A stretch of DNA of 64,000 bases from Hortaea werneckii (Eukaryota; Ascomycota; Dothideomycetes; Mycosphaerellales; Teratosphaeriaceae). Made by a program: the position numbers and the translations under genes. Positions 23,225 to 34,111 of the stretch are shown here, piece after piece (within the stretch, counting starts at the first letter, position 1; every line of letters begins with the position of its first letter). Where the stretch lies: positions 124,001 to 188,000 of the forward strand of contig JBAOKB010000161.1 in the NCBI GenBank assembly GCA_037044905.1, in the 5' to 3' direction. The notes below the pieces were generated by a model that worked only from the letters and a program-made list of their open reading frames with translations, did not search any database and had not been told where the DNA came from.

Positions 23225-24810
23225 TCATGCCTTTGCTGCATGTCCTTCAACCAGCGTCCAATACGACCTTTTGGATCTTTCTCTCAATTTTTTACCTTTC
23301 CACATCAGTAGACAAGTGGTTGCTGCGCAAGCTAGCCCCACCATTGCCGCTGTGACAAAGGCATCCACCAACCCCATGCCATCGATCCAGGGCGTGATTC
23401 CATAGTTCACTGCAAAACTCATGGTGTTCCTCACAATGATAACTGCTGTCAGCGCATCTCCGCTCATCTCGGTATAGCTGTCAACAAGGTAATTAAACGC
23501 TGCACCTGCCCCAACTGTGTTCTGGAACCCAAGTCCGCACATGGCGACAATGAGACCAAACCAGTGCACTTCATGCGCGGCGCCAACGCCCCAGAGAATG
23601 AGACTTGCAGGCGTCACGAGGAGCAGGATCAGAGCCAAGGGAAGTCGATATTCAGGCTCAAACACTCCACGACCATTCCTGCGGGCTAAACGCTTTACGC
23701 AAGGATGTCGGAGAAGTATCCATTGTAGATCGCGGCTCCCAGAGTTCCTAGCATTGGTGAGATGTACGTTAAGCCGACAATGGATGATGCGAAGTTGTAC
23801 GGTGGCTCGCTGAAGATTGTTGATGCGGTAGCGTTCATGACATTAAACCAGATGAGGCTCGAGCCGTACAGAAATCCTGCGATTAGGGGTAGTGGGAAGA
23901 AGCAGAACCGTGCTTGCAGTAGCAGGCGATGGTGAAAAAGGAACGGGCGGCTGACCGAGACCGGATTCAGAAAGTGACGACGGACCTGATGTCTATTCGC
24001 TTGTACTCTTTCATCGCTGGAGTTGTCTTCTCCACTTCATTAGCACTATATTGTGTGCTGCCGTCTTCGACACTGGCCTGCTCGAGCGTTTTCAGATCCT
24101 TGCCTTTGCGATCAAAATTTGTCTCTTCCATGACAAAGTACAGAATAACGGCCGCAGCCCCAGCGAAGATCGCAGGATAGTAGAACACCCATCGCCAGCC
24201 CTGACCAACATTGATGAACCCGTATATAAGCGGCGCTGCAAAGTTGCTCCAACGAGTGTCATTGCGTAGACGCCTGTCCATGTCCCTCTCTCATGCGTGA
24301 AAAAGACATCCGCAATACTCAGCTCCGGCAACGCCTCCACAGGCGCGGCAAAGAAGCCCGCAAGGATCGACCTGCCGTACCACTGACCCTCTGTCGTAAC
24401 ATATACGGCGCCCACATCGTGACGGCGACAATGCCAAGCAAAGACACAATGTAGGTCAGGCGCTTGCCGTACTGCAATGCGAACGGCTGCCAGAAGAACA
24501 GGCCCCATCCTGCCAACAAGAATAGATACCCCGTGCCGGCATTTAGCACAGAGACAGGCAAGCCATTGGCTTCGGACAAGGGTTCAAGGACAGATGCCAA
24601 GTTCGCGTTTGCCAAGGAGTTGAAGAAGATGTATATCATCCATGACAGGGACGTGATGACTTTCCGCCACTGAGGCCTGTTTAATGGGTCTTCTGGCGCG
24701 GTTGAAGGAGTAGGTATTAGCAGGAGTTTGCTATGTTCCAGGTCGATTAGATGCTGGGTTCCTGGTACTGAGAGCTCTTCTGTAGGCGTAGCTCTTTCCT
24801 TGCACGCCAT
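23225..24810 (-). pseudogene. MFS transporter with four frameshifts
   Basis: Transporter of the fungal multidrug/polyamine-type MFS family, starting at ATG 24810 and ending at 23225. Conserved pieces occur in order in changing frames: LTYIVSLLGIVAVTMWAP, then TTEGQWYGRSILAGFFAAPV and LPELSIADVFFTHERG, then NFAAPLIYGFINVGQGWRW with FVMEETNFDRK, then LIAGFLYGSSLIWFNVM with STIFSEPPYNFASS, then RNGRGVFEPEYRLPLALI with VIIVRNTMSFAVNYGITPW. Frame changes fall near 24402, 24248, 23968 and 23702; each fits one missing base (the first could be two extra bases). No substitution stop is seen. With the breaks ignored it would be a full-length 12-TM protein. Either a young pseudogene or a product of indel errors. 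Confidence 0.75.
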
Positions 24811-25064
24811 TTCGCCGTTTCAGTTACATCGACGCGGCCAGTGTGTTCCATGTCCGGTTATGGCGCATCAATGAACGCTCTGAGGGGCGGAATAGTTGCG
24901 ATCGCGACAGCCTCGGAAGTCTTGGTGATCGTCTCTGCGAGGGTGGAGCATCGTTTGAATGCCGGCTTAGTCAACTTACGTCAATTTCGGGCTTTCTAAA
25001 GTGTAGGTAGCTTCAAATGTTTCAGTCTATACACCTTGAATCTATTACGACTGAGTTGTCCAAA

Positions 25065-25442
25065 ATGCCAGCGCCAGAATATCTGTACAAGATCCTAGAT
25101 TCACCGCCTCCGTCGCCTTTGCCAGAAACGCTACCGCCAACCCAACTCGATGCCAATGACGGGTTCATCCACCTCTCCACAGCCGAGCAGACGCCCATTA
25201 CTGCGAAGCTCTTCTTCTCATCTCACAATACCACTCTTTGGGTCCTGAAGCTCAAGGGAGAGGCTTTGGATGGCGAAGTTCGGTATTCCACCGACCCGAA
25301 GGCTGGTGTTGTAGATGGATGTGCGCATGTTCACGACAGTCAACGGGGACTTGGCAAGGATAATGTACAGGAGGTTATCGAAGTCGAGAGGAACAGTGAT
25401 ACTCCGTGGACAGAGTGCGAAGCTTGGGTAAAGCTTGGATAG
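25065..25442 (+). CDS. DUF952 family protein
   Basis: Small single-exon cytosolic protein. ATG 25065 gives 125 residues beginning MPAPEYLYKIL, matching the family's usual start; an in-frame ATG at 25017 would add 16 residues. The motif DANDGFIHLSTAEQTPITAK and the later LWVLKL segment are the DUF952 core, a family of unknown enzymatic role widespread in bacteria and fungi. It is divergent from the broken MFS gene (255 bp between starts). The frame is intact. Confidence 0.88.
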   Translation: MPAPEYLYKILDSPPPSPLPETLPPTQLDANDGFIHLSTAEQTPITAKLFFSSHNTTLWVLKLKGEALDGEVRYSTDPKAGVVDGCAHVHDSQRGLGKDNVQEVIEVERNSDTPWTECEAWVKLG

Positions 25443-26282
25443 GTCTGTTGGATAGCATCTTGTTGGTGATGAGACTAGCAGTCATGCAAGTACGACAGGC
25501 CAAGCCTCAAACGGCATGGTCGTTGAGCATCGGACACTCTACATCTACGCTTCTCAGGATAGCAAAATCACTTACTCCCGTTGGAGCGCCTCGCCATAGA
25601 ACCATTCCGCGATTCCGCGATGCACGGAACCATAAGCCGGACAGCAGCTACAGCCTCGATTCAGCTGCGGCGCGACACCGAGGAGCCTGCATTGGGATAC
25701 GCATCTTTGAGCAACGAGGACAAGAAGAGCTAGTGGATTCAAGGGGAGATGAACACGGGAACTAGCTCTCGTCTTCTACTACAAATGAGGCAACCGATGC
25801 AAAGCATTCTGGGTAGTTGGGAGAGGTGATTGACCGTCCAATTCCAGACAGCCACATAGGGCTCAACACGAAAGGTAATAATCCATGTATATGGACCTGT
25901 TAGAAATCAGTCTCTCGCCCCAACTAGCGCAAGGATGCGGTTATCATCGTCCTCATTTTCCATTTGGACATGCCTGCGGTTTCGATGCCGTAATGGATCA
26001 CGTGATGTGACGATCTTCACAATTTCTCGGCCGTAACATTGCTCCGGGCACTGTATAAGGCCGTACCGACCTACACCGTCAGACATCAATCTGCCCGAGA
26101 CTTTCGAAGTTGCTCCATGCTGACGCAGAAATAGCGGCCGTAGTTCAACATAGTTTCTGTGTCCATAGCATATAGAGTATTTGGATGTTGATTGAAGAAT
26201 CCGAAATCTCAACACAATTTTTTCAATCATCATTCAAAGACAGTAATCGTCACAAGAACCAAATTTCGAACAGGCTACCAAG
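25443..26282. other. Intergenic region
   Basis: About 840 bp, somewhat richer in A/T than its neighbours after 25.9 kb. No gene or clear element recognised. Confidence 0.4.
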
Positions 26283-27184
26283 ATGAAAGCAGAAAGCAAG
26301 GATTTCGTGAATCTGTTCCCATCACAGGAAAAAACCGCTTTCGGCCTTGAACAGCGGCGCAGCTCGTACATCTATTGCAAGGCTATCTCCAATCGTTTAC
26401 ACTGAAACCACGCCGCTAACTAGGAGAACAGTTCTTCCGCGACCAATTCTCCATCACAACATGGCTCAGTCTCGGAGCCGTGGCGCAAGGCCTTCTGTTC
26501 TTTGCCCTTGGCCGCATAGCTTTCTTACCTGGTGTGACTGTAATCCTCTACCGAGTCGCGGTAGCCTACCTGCAGGCTACAGGCTGGATGCACAATCCTT
26601 ACATGGATGGCATAATCAAACAAAAGGCTTCGGCGCAGTTCCCAGATGCCTCGGGCAGCTACGGATCGACCCCAGCCAACAACGACGTAGTGGTCCTCCT
26701 CATCGGTTTTCGTAATAACCACCCCTTAGGCGTTCTCGCTCCAGGCGTGAAGGAAATCGGCGGAGCCTTCCAAGCCATGAACAAGGATCTCGATGCCCAA
26801 GCGGAGAAGTTCGATTTCCTGGGTATGACAAGCTGGCTCAACGCCAGCACCCGCGAAACACAGAATGAGACGCTCGCTGTGGGCTACTTCAAGACGGTGG
26901 AAGGCCTTCATGCGTTCGCGCACGATGATCTACATCGGAAGTGGTGGGCCTGGTGGAATGGTAATTACAAGCAGTGGGACCATATGAGCATCTATCACGA
27001 GGTGTACCATGCGCCCAAGGGCCAGTGGGAAAGCATTTATGTCAACAGCCACGTTAGCGGGATACAGTCCACGACATCGAAAGTTGTTGATCAGGAGACA
27101 GGAAAGGAAATGTGGGCTTCTCCGATTGTTGATGCTAGTCGTGGGTTGCTCAAGGACAAGTGCTGGGCGTATGAGCAGGAGTGA
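26283..27184 (+). CDS. DUF4188 family protein (monooxygenase-like, membrane-anchored)
   Basis: The main exon, 26432..27184, begins FFRDQFSITTWLSLGA followed by a hydrophobic segment, and carries the family pattern WMHNPYMDG, VVVLLIGFRNNHPLG and the C-terminal MSIYHEVYHAPKGQWESIYV. This is DUF4188, whose fungal members are annotated as monooxygenase-like and often accompany oxidative enzymes. The acceptor at 26431 (CGCTAACTAGGAGAACAG) has an ideal branch point. The first exon is less sure: ATG 26283..26306 (8 codons) joins in frame through a 125-nt intron starting GTGAAT. Total about 258 residues. No frame break inside the main exon. Confidence 0.82.
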
Positions 27185-27553
27185 AGCCACAGAACATGAC
27201 AAGTACGGAGCCGATCCATATCAATGATCAAGAAGTGGCATGGATGAAGCGAGTCTGAACAGGCAGCCTGGACAACCTCGTTGATATAGCTTTTGGTATG
27301 TCTGCAGCGTTTGCTTTGCAGCCTTTCTCTGCTACCCCGCCAGCTTTTGCCACATGATTACACTTGGTCTTTTATCCAGCACGATCTTCTCTCTTCGTCG
27401 TCATCAGGTATCAGGGTATCATAAGTGCAAGTGCTCCAGGAACGCTCAATGTTTCACTCTTCCAAAGTAGTAATGACGCTTTGACTAGGACTTCATCGTA
27501 AAGGTCAGAACATGCGACCTGCCATGCGGTTTGCGACAGCGGTGGCGTTGCCT
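27185..27553. other. Convergent intergenic region
   Basis: About 370 bp between converging genes; presumably 3' untranslated sequence. Nothing recognised. Confidence 0.4.
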
Positions 27554-28106
27554 TTAGCGCTCTGGGTCTCCAAATCCCTGCATGGCATTAGCACTGCTGT
27601 AGAGTGTAGATGACACATTTTTACTCACGTATAGTGTGCGTCCCATACGCTGCAGCGTAAAGACAACGTCCGACGTACACACCGTCTTCCTCCCGCACGT
27701 CTCCACGACAGCGCAAACATCGCCCAGGACCTGCTGACATATCAGTCTCTATTCCTCCGCAGCAGGAAAAAGAAACTCGACTCACCCGCTCCAGATGCGC
27801 CCTCAGAACTTGACGGACTTCATCGTAAATATGCGCCGAAACCCGCTTGACGCCTCCACGACGAGCGAGGCGCCTGATGTCCGGTCTGGTGATATGCCTG
27901 GATGTTGTCACGGAGAATCTTCCTAGCAAAGGAGTAAGCCATACATCCTTATTGAACAGAAACCTCGTATCATACCTGTGCCTCTTCGCCGTCTTCCCAC
28001 GAGCGATGCCTAACCCTTTGCCGCCCTTGCCACCGAGTGTTTTGCCCCTACCGCCAGGAAGAGCTTGCGAGCCCGAGACGTCGGAGCGGACCAGGTGCCT
28101 CGCCAT
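27554..28106 (-). CDS. Divergent histone H4 variant, four exons, one apparent frameshift
   Basis: Exons 28106..27976, 27922..27786, 27730..27629 and 27577..27554, with GT-AG introns of 51-55 nt, give about 130 residues against 102 for canonical H4. The tail keeps GGKGGKGLG and AKRHRK, followed by ILRDNIQ, RRLARRGGVKR, the IYDEVRQVL helix and GRTLYGFG. The rest is diverged: an N-terminal extension of ~20 residues, VVETCGRKTVCTSDVVF with cysteines in the last helix region, and a DPER ending. After ILRDNIQ one base must be dropped (about 27893-27897) to stay in frame; alternatively a second acceptor just downstream would skip eight core residues. Neurospora's hH4v is a known precedent for a divergent fungal H4. 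Three introns and a single copy suggest expression outside the usual replication-coupled gene pair. Confidence 0.85.
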
Positions 28107-28637
28107 CGTGTCTGTGCTGTGCTAATCGATATTGCCTAGAATGTGTGTGTTGATGAAGAAAAGTAGGGGTGAGAGGATCAGTGTCTCAGTTATCAACTTG
28201 GAGTGAAAGTCGGCGCTTAGGTATGTTTTGCCGCTGCGGTCGAGCTCACACCTTGAATAAAGGACATGACCCAGGCATCCATGATTATTCTCTGAAACGG
28301 GAAGGAACACGCTCTTTCCAACCTGCGTCCCAGTATTCTGCTACGCGAAACTATTGTTGGTCTGACGGGGCTGTGAATTGAGGTTGATCTGGAAGTGAAG
28401 CTACGCTGACTAATGCAGCTCCAACAGGTTACGCTCTTGGCATCATTCATTCATTATTAGGTATGTATATCTGTGTCTCTATCTACGCTACCGAGCTGTC
28501 TCGGGAAGTGTCTCAGTACGGCCATCGAGAAATTAGCCTTACATTGTCTCTCAGACCACCATTAAACGGATAAAGGTAGGCCTCCTTACGAGATAAAGGT
28601 AGCTGCCCTTCCTCCTCCTTCTCCTCACCCCCAATGT
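28107..28637. other. Intergenic region between H4 variant and SVF1
   Basis: About 530 bp containing the promoter of the H4 variant and the 3' flank of SVF1. No further gene seen. Confidence 0.4.
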
Positions 28638-29868
28638 TCACTTAATCTTCAGCTTCGGCGTGTACTAGCCCAAAAGTCAGCAATAATTCATACTTCAGTC
28701 TCAACATTCAATCTCCTCACCTGGTAGATATACGGCTTCGTCCCCGCAGCACCAGCAACAATCTGCTTGACGAACTTGGGCAGCTCGCCCATGACATCCA
28801 CCCTATCGACTCTCGGCAAGATAGGTCCTTCAACCTTAGCCGTGACATCCTTACCATCGGGAGTCTTGCCCGTCCACGTAAACGCAGCCGCACCCGGCTC
28901 CGGCCAGTCATTGTCAGGATCGCCCTTGACCTGGGTATGCTTCGCCTCTACCGCCGGCGAACCGCCCGCGACGAGGAGCCCATTCTCCGTCGCAATGCCG
29001 CCGACCGTCACCACCGTCTCGCCGTACGACTTGGGCGTGGTGAAGTTCATCGAGATGGCCGAGAAGCTGGGGGACTGGAAGTTGGCGAAATTCCACTTCG
29101 CGGCCGCAAAGTGCGGCTTCATCCCTTGCAGCGCGTGCACGAACATGCCGCGCCCCTTGAAGTCGATGGGCCCCTGCTGCGTCAAGATCGTGCCCTCCAC
29201 CTGGCATCGCGGCCAGAAGATATGCTTCAGTTTGCCCCAGGGCTTCGCTGGGTCGGTGCCGAAGTTGCTCGTGCCGTTCTTGCCTGCCACAAACCCGGGA
29301 GCTGTCCGCGTGAACTTCAGATCCACTATGCTGCTCTTGTTGGTGTTGGACTTGATCGTATAGCTGTCGCCCTTCTCGCTGATGTCCATCGAGCACCCGT
29401 CCGCTTTGAAATTCTGCTTGTCCTTGGAGAAGGCGAAGTTGGACAGGTTGTCCGAAGCCCATAGATGCGGTTTCCCTTCCTCTTTACTTAGGATTTTCGA
29501 GCTGAATTGCGCGGTTGTCTTGACTCCCCTGCATGAACATCAGCTATTGTCCCTCTAAAGTTCCGGTTACAGGTGTGGTCCTTACAGAACATTGCTGTAG
29601 ATGACCTGCACAAGACCAATATGTCCATCATCGCTCGTCATGTAGAACGTCTTCGTCTCCACATTGGTAGAATCCATAACCTCCCACGCCAAGTCATCCT
29701 TGCCGACTTCGGTATACGGCGTCTCTTGCGCCTGTTCAGAAACACTCTGAATCGCGTGAGCACCGTAAATGGGCTCTGAGATGCCCACGCTGAGACTTGT
29801 GTTAGCTAAAGATCCGAGGAAGAGAGGGCCATGGTGCCCACATGCGCGTTCTTTGCCCAGTTCAGCAT
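28638..29868 (-). CDS. SVF1: Survival factor 1 (Svf1), lipocalin-like
   Basis: Svf1 family protein; in yeast it supports survival under oxidative stress and ceramide/sphingolipid traffic. Clear exons are about 29790..29586, 29528..28721 and 28664..28638, with introns GTAAGG...GCAG (57 nt) and GTGAGG...CTAG (56 nt). The last exon encodes only YTPKLKIK before the stop. Recognisable segments are GISEPIYGAHAIQ, LAWEVMDSTNVETKTFYM, GMKPHFAAAKWNFANFQSPS and KQIVAGAAGTKPYIYQ. The first exon is probably ATG 29868 with MLNWAKNAH, but no acceptor joins it to the second exon in frame: the obvious CTAAC...CTCAG acceptor is one base out of phase. Either the start lies elsewhere or a single-base error sits here. 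Length about 380 residues. Confidence 0.88.
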
Positions 29869-30484
29869 TTTGGGTTTAGCTCTTGTGAACAGAACCCTTG
29901 ACCAGCTAGTTCTTTGTATAAGCACTCAAGATTAAAACGCAATAGAATGACGATAGGCACATGCAGCAGCTCACTCGCCTACGGTTATGGGGTTGCGGTC
30001 GGGCGAGGCGGAAAAACGCGCTTGCGCGCAGGACGCGGTTACGTCACGCCGCAGGGTGTGGCAGTGCAGTGCTAGACGAGGCAGGAAGGCACGGAGAATG
30101 GACAGCATGTTATGATAGAGAGCCAAGTACGTCTATTATTGAAGCGGCTAGAGGGCACATCCACGCTACGTTCGCTATTACACATTTCTCATCATCATTG
30201 CCAGCTGCGCGATTGTGCGAAGCGAGCAACATGCATCAGCGAGCGAACCAGAACGACCAGATACCTCGCAGCGCCCATCTTCCGACCATAACAATGGCGT
30301 ACCGCAACAAGACAATGGCGCGACGCAGCATTATGGCTCTCCTTATTTTTGTGCTAGCATATCCTGTCCTGATATGCCGGGGTATCACAAATGACCATCA
30401 AGACCTACCTCCCCCCTTCCTCCCTTCCTTATCCCCCGACTTGACGTGTCCAAACGGAATTTGCAAACTCTTCTCATTTTCTTT
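29869..30484. other. Intergenic region between SVF1 and PKC1
   Basis: About 615 bp, promoter of SVF1 and 3' flank of the kinase gene. A 175-codon open frame here on the plus strand shows no protein-like pattern. Confidence 0.4.
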
Positions 30485-33400
30485 TTAGACAAAGTCTGCG
30501 CTGTACGAGAAGCCACGGAATTCCTCCTGCATTGCCTGAGACAGCACTGTACCGATATGTTAGCGACAACACGAGATCCATCACGAAAGTCATTGTCTTC
30601 AAACTTACCAGACTGCACAGGCGTAAGGACCGGCGTCACGCTTGTAAACTCGGAATCGAAATTGCTCGTGTCCGCCCTATTCTTCACGGTGGGGATGAAC
30701 GGCGCCGGCACACGCTTGTAGTAGATGTCCTCCCAGTTGATATTCCGGAAGAAAGCATGGCTCATGATCTCCTGAGCATCCGTCGGTCCGCTGCCCAATC
30801 GTAGCTCCGGCTCCCTAGTAAGCAGCTTTTGCAAGATGGACACGCTGTCCCGAGGCATGTGGATGGGATAGAGCGGTTCGTCGGCAAGGATGGCATCGTA
30901 GATTTCGTCCTCGTCCTCTCCGCGGAACGGTGATTGCTGCAGCAGCATCTGGTAGATCAGGACACCAAATGCCCACCAGTCGACGGCACGGCCGTACTTC
31001 TTATCGAGCAGGATCTCCGGAGCCATGAATTCAGGCGTACCGCAGAAGGTGGATGTAGTCGAGCCGTACCACATGTCCTCCTTGCACAGACCGTAATCGG
31101 CGATCTTAATGTGGCCATCCAAAGTCAACATGATATTGTCGAGCTTCAGGTCACGATAGATGACGCCGTTCTCGTGGAAGTATTTCAACGCTAAGCAGAC
31201 TTCAGCAGCGTAGAATTGCGCCCGCTTCGTGCCGAACTGTCCTCGCTGAATATGAAGCATCAAATCACCACCGGCGATATACTCCATAACGAAGTAGATT
31301 CGGGTTTCAGTTTGGAAACAAGCGTGGAAGGTTCAGCAGGAATGGATGTCTCTCCTTGTTAGCAACCAGGAAAACGCGCTTCTCCGAACGCGTGCTCTCC
31401 ACTTCGTCGTTCTCGATGATGAACTCCTTCTTCAGCACCTTAATAGCGTACAGCTGCTTGGAGCTCTTGGTTTCCGCCAGCATGACCTTGCCGAAATTAC
31501 CTTTACCAAGCACAGCAAGGAAGTTGAAGTGATCCAGGCCAATACGGCGACCAGTGCCGACCGTGTTTGCTGATGGTGCTGGTCTTCGCTCTTCTGGTAC
31601 AGGCTGAGTGACATTCGGCGGAGGCTGCTGCTGCATCTGCTGTTGTGGTGGCGATTGTGGTGTCGGCTGCAACTGGGGAGGCTGTGCCTGAGGCTGATAA
31701 GGCGATTTCGCTGGTGGCGGTGGAGGCTGCTGTTGCGCAGAAGGTGGTTGTGAGTAAGGCGAGGCTTGAGGGTAGCCGGTGACAGCGGCGTACGCCGCAG
31801 GATCGTAAGGAGGCTGCTGGGCTTGCTGCGGAGGTGGGCTCCTGTACCCTTTACTTTCGTGGTAGCCATCTGCGTAGCCGCCAGATGCTCGCGAGCTGGT
31901 CGGGTAACCGGCCCTCGGATCTGGTACTGCAGAGGCACGCTTTCCAGAGAGTGCTGCTGCTGCGGCCGCGGCTGCTGACTGCGATGATTGAGTTCTCGCG
32001 GTTGGCGGTCTTTGTGCACTCTCTGGGGACGATGGACCTCCCATTGAGGCCTTCGCAGCACCCAACGCCTTATCATCAGGTGGTCCGAAAGAAGACGTCC
32101 TGGCCGGCTGGTCGTAATGATCAGACATGCGATCCTTACCATAGGAGAACCTGTTATCCTCAGGTCGCGCGCTGTCACCTCTCTGTGGCACCTGATCCTG
32201 GTGGCCGGGAGCCTGGACAAAACTCTGCGCGGGCTGCTGAACACCAGGCCTTGTAGCCGGGCTTGACGGAGGTCGCAGCTTGCCGCTGTTCTCCAACATC
32301 CGCCCTCTGGCGCCCTTAGTCTTCTTCAGCTCTGCCAAGATCTGATTTGCACTCTCCATGCTCATACCACAGAAGTCAGGGACGAAATGCACGCAATTAG
32401 CATGGCAGGTAAGTTTGCACTCCGAACATTTTCTCGACTGTCTCCGGCCAAGAGGCAGCATATATCCACAGTGGCAGCACCAGTTGGCACCCATGTTGGA
32501 GAACTGCTCGAACCTGTGCGGGATGCGGTGGTTGATCTTCTCCTCGTCCGGATCGGTCTCGGCATTCGACTTGCTGATACATTTCGTGACGACCTTCTGG
32601 TAGCAGTTCTTATGGCACGTGTACTTGCAGTCCGTACACTGCATGCCTGCGGTATACTTGAGGAAGTCGCCACAGTAAGCACAGCGCATGATGTTGTAGA
32701 AATTCTGCACTGCGAACTTGTGACCGTACTGCTCGATGACATCTTCCTTCTTCTGACGAACGGCACCTTTCCGGTTGAGACCGACATCGAAAGGTCTGCG
32801 GTCTTTGGTTTGCTTGACGAAGCTCAGCGTGAGGTTGATACGTCCTACTGGCTCCAAGGAAAACCATGTGTCAACGTAAATAGGGCCAGTCTGAGGTGCC
32901 AAACCAGAGCCTGGAGGACCACCTGCAGCTGCTGCAGTCGCACCACCACCAGCCGGCGCTCCTTGCTGGTTTGGCGGTGGTTGAAACTGCAAGTCAGGTC
33001 GAGGTCCGTCGTCGGCCATCTTGTCAGCCGTCATCCAACCAGCTTGGTTGAATTCCGTCTCGACCCTCTTCCGGCGAATCTCGTCCACGAGATCGGACAG
33101 ACGTATCCACAGCAAGCCAATAGGCACTGAATGGTCGCCTGACTTGTCGTACACCGTAAACTCAATCTCATTGGCCTTGTCGACGTCAAATTCGTGCACT
33201 TCGTCAGTCCATCTCTCGGTTCGCGTGGCCTTGGTCCGGCCTTTAAAGGCATCTTCCACCTTCATGATGACGAACGTCTCGGGCCCTCTGGTAAAGCGGC
33301 CAGATGCTGCATGTTCGACTTCGGCAACTGCATGTATCCGCACCGACAGATGACCCGTCAAAGGTTTGCGCTGACTTGGGGTGTCCAGACTCTCGTCGTC

Positions 33401-34111
33401 ATTGGCGTCGGCAGCATTCTCAACATCTACATGTAGGTCTTCATATCGTCGTAGGGCGCGGGTCAGAAGCTGAATCTTCTGGTTAGACTCGATTCTCCTT
33501 CCCTCTGCATCTGCTCTGCTCTTGCGGTCTCCTTCCATCTGATATAGCCGGATCATCTTGTCTATGCCATCCTTGTACTGTTTCTCAACACTCAGCTTGA
33601 ACTCCAGCTGTGACAGCATGAGCTGAATCCGTGGGCCGAGATGCGCCGTGTCATATTTGATCAGATCCAGTTTGCTGTAGTTTGGTCGCGCCCTTGGTGA
33701 TCGGTCACTTGGCCCAGGCGGGGCGTATGGTGCACGTGGGGGCATGAGTCCGGCACCACCTCCCATGCTATATCCGCCTTGGTCAGGCGCGCCATAATCA
33801 GCTGACCCCCCAGCAAAGCCTTGCTGGTTGTTCATGCCACCACCGGACATGCCCCCACCAGGTATGCCATGCTGGGGAGGTGGCGGGCCGCCATTATCTG
33901 ATACAGACATGCCGGACATGCGCGCGCGGAGGTCGTTCAAGGTCTGTTCGAAATATTGTATGTTTCGTCTCGCCTCGCGGACCTGCGAGTCCACCCTGGA
34001 ATTGACCGAGGCATTCTGGGTCGCCTGGCGCATCTGGGTCGCGGCATTGATGATGGCCTTTTCCCGCTCAATCTTGCGGTATATATCGTTGACGGCTGCA
34101 TCTTCGTTCAT
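30485..34111 (-). CDS. PKC1: Protein kinase C (Pkc1/PkcA) with one apparent frameshift
   Basis: AGC-family kinase of the cell-wall-integrity pathway, downstream of Rho1. ATG 34111 begins MNEDAAVNDIYRKIERE, the usual fungal Pkc1 start. Order: two HR1 coiled-coil repeats (first ~230 residues), a C2-like domain, two C1 zinc fingers (HKFAVQNFYNIMRCAYCGD and HRFEQFSNMGANWCCHCGY), a Pro/Gln-rich linker, the kinase domain (VLGKGNFGKVML, YRDLKLDN, DYGLC, GTPEFMAPE) and the AGC tail. The last intron is 30608-30547 (62 nt); the final exon ends FRGFSYSADFV. Near 31326-31330, between RHPFLLNL and HACFQTETRIYF, one extra base breaks the kinase domain. With it removed the total is 1187 codons in perfect phase. 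Since the gene is expected to be essential, sequence error is likely. Confidence 0.95.

Noticed and set aside
28914..29464. Long frames of 175-182 codons on both strands
   Set aside because: They lie over the SVF1 coding exon and are shadows of its codon bias.
29961..30488. 175-codon plus-strand frame between SVF1 and PKC1
   Set aside because: No recognisable motifs, and it overlaps the 3' flank of PKC1.
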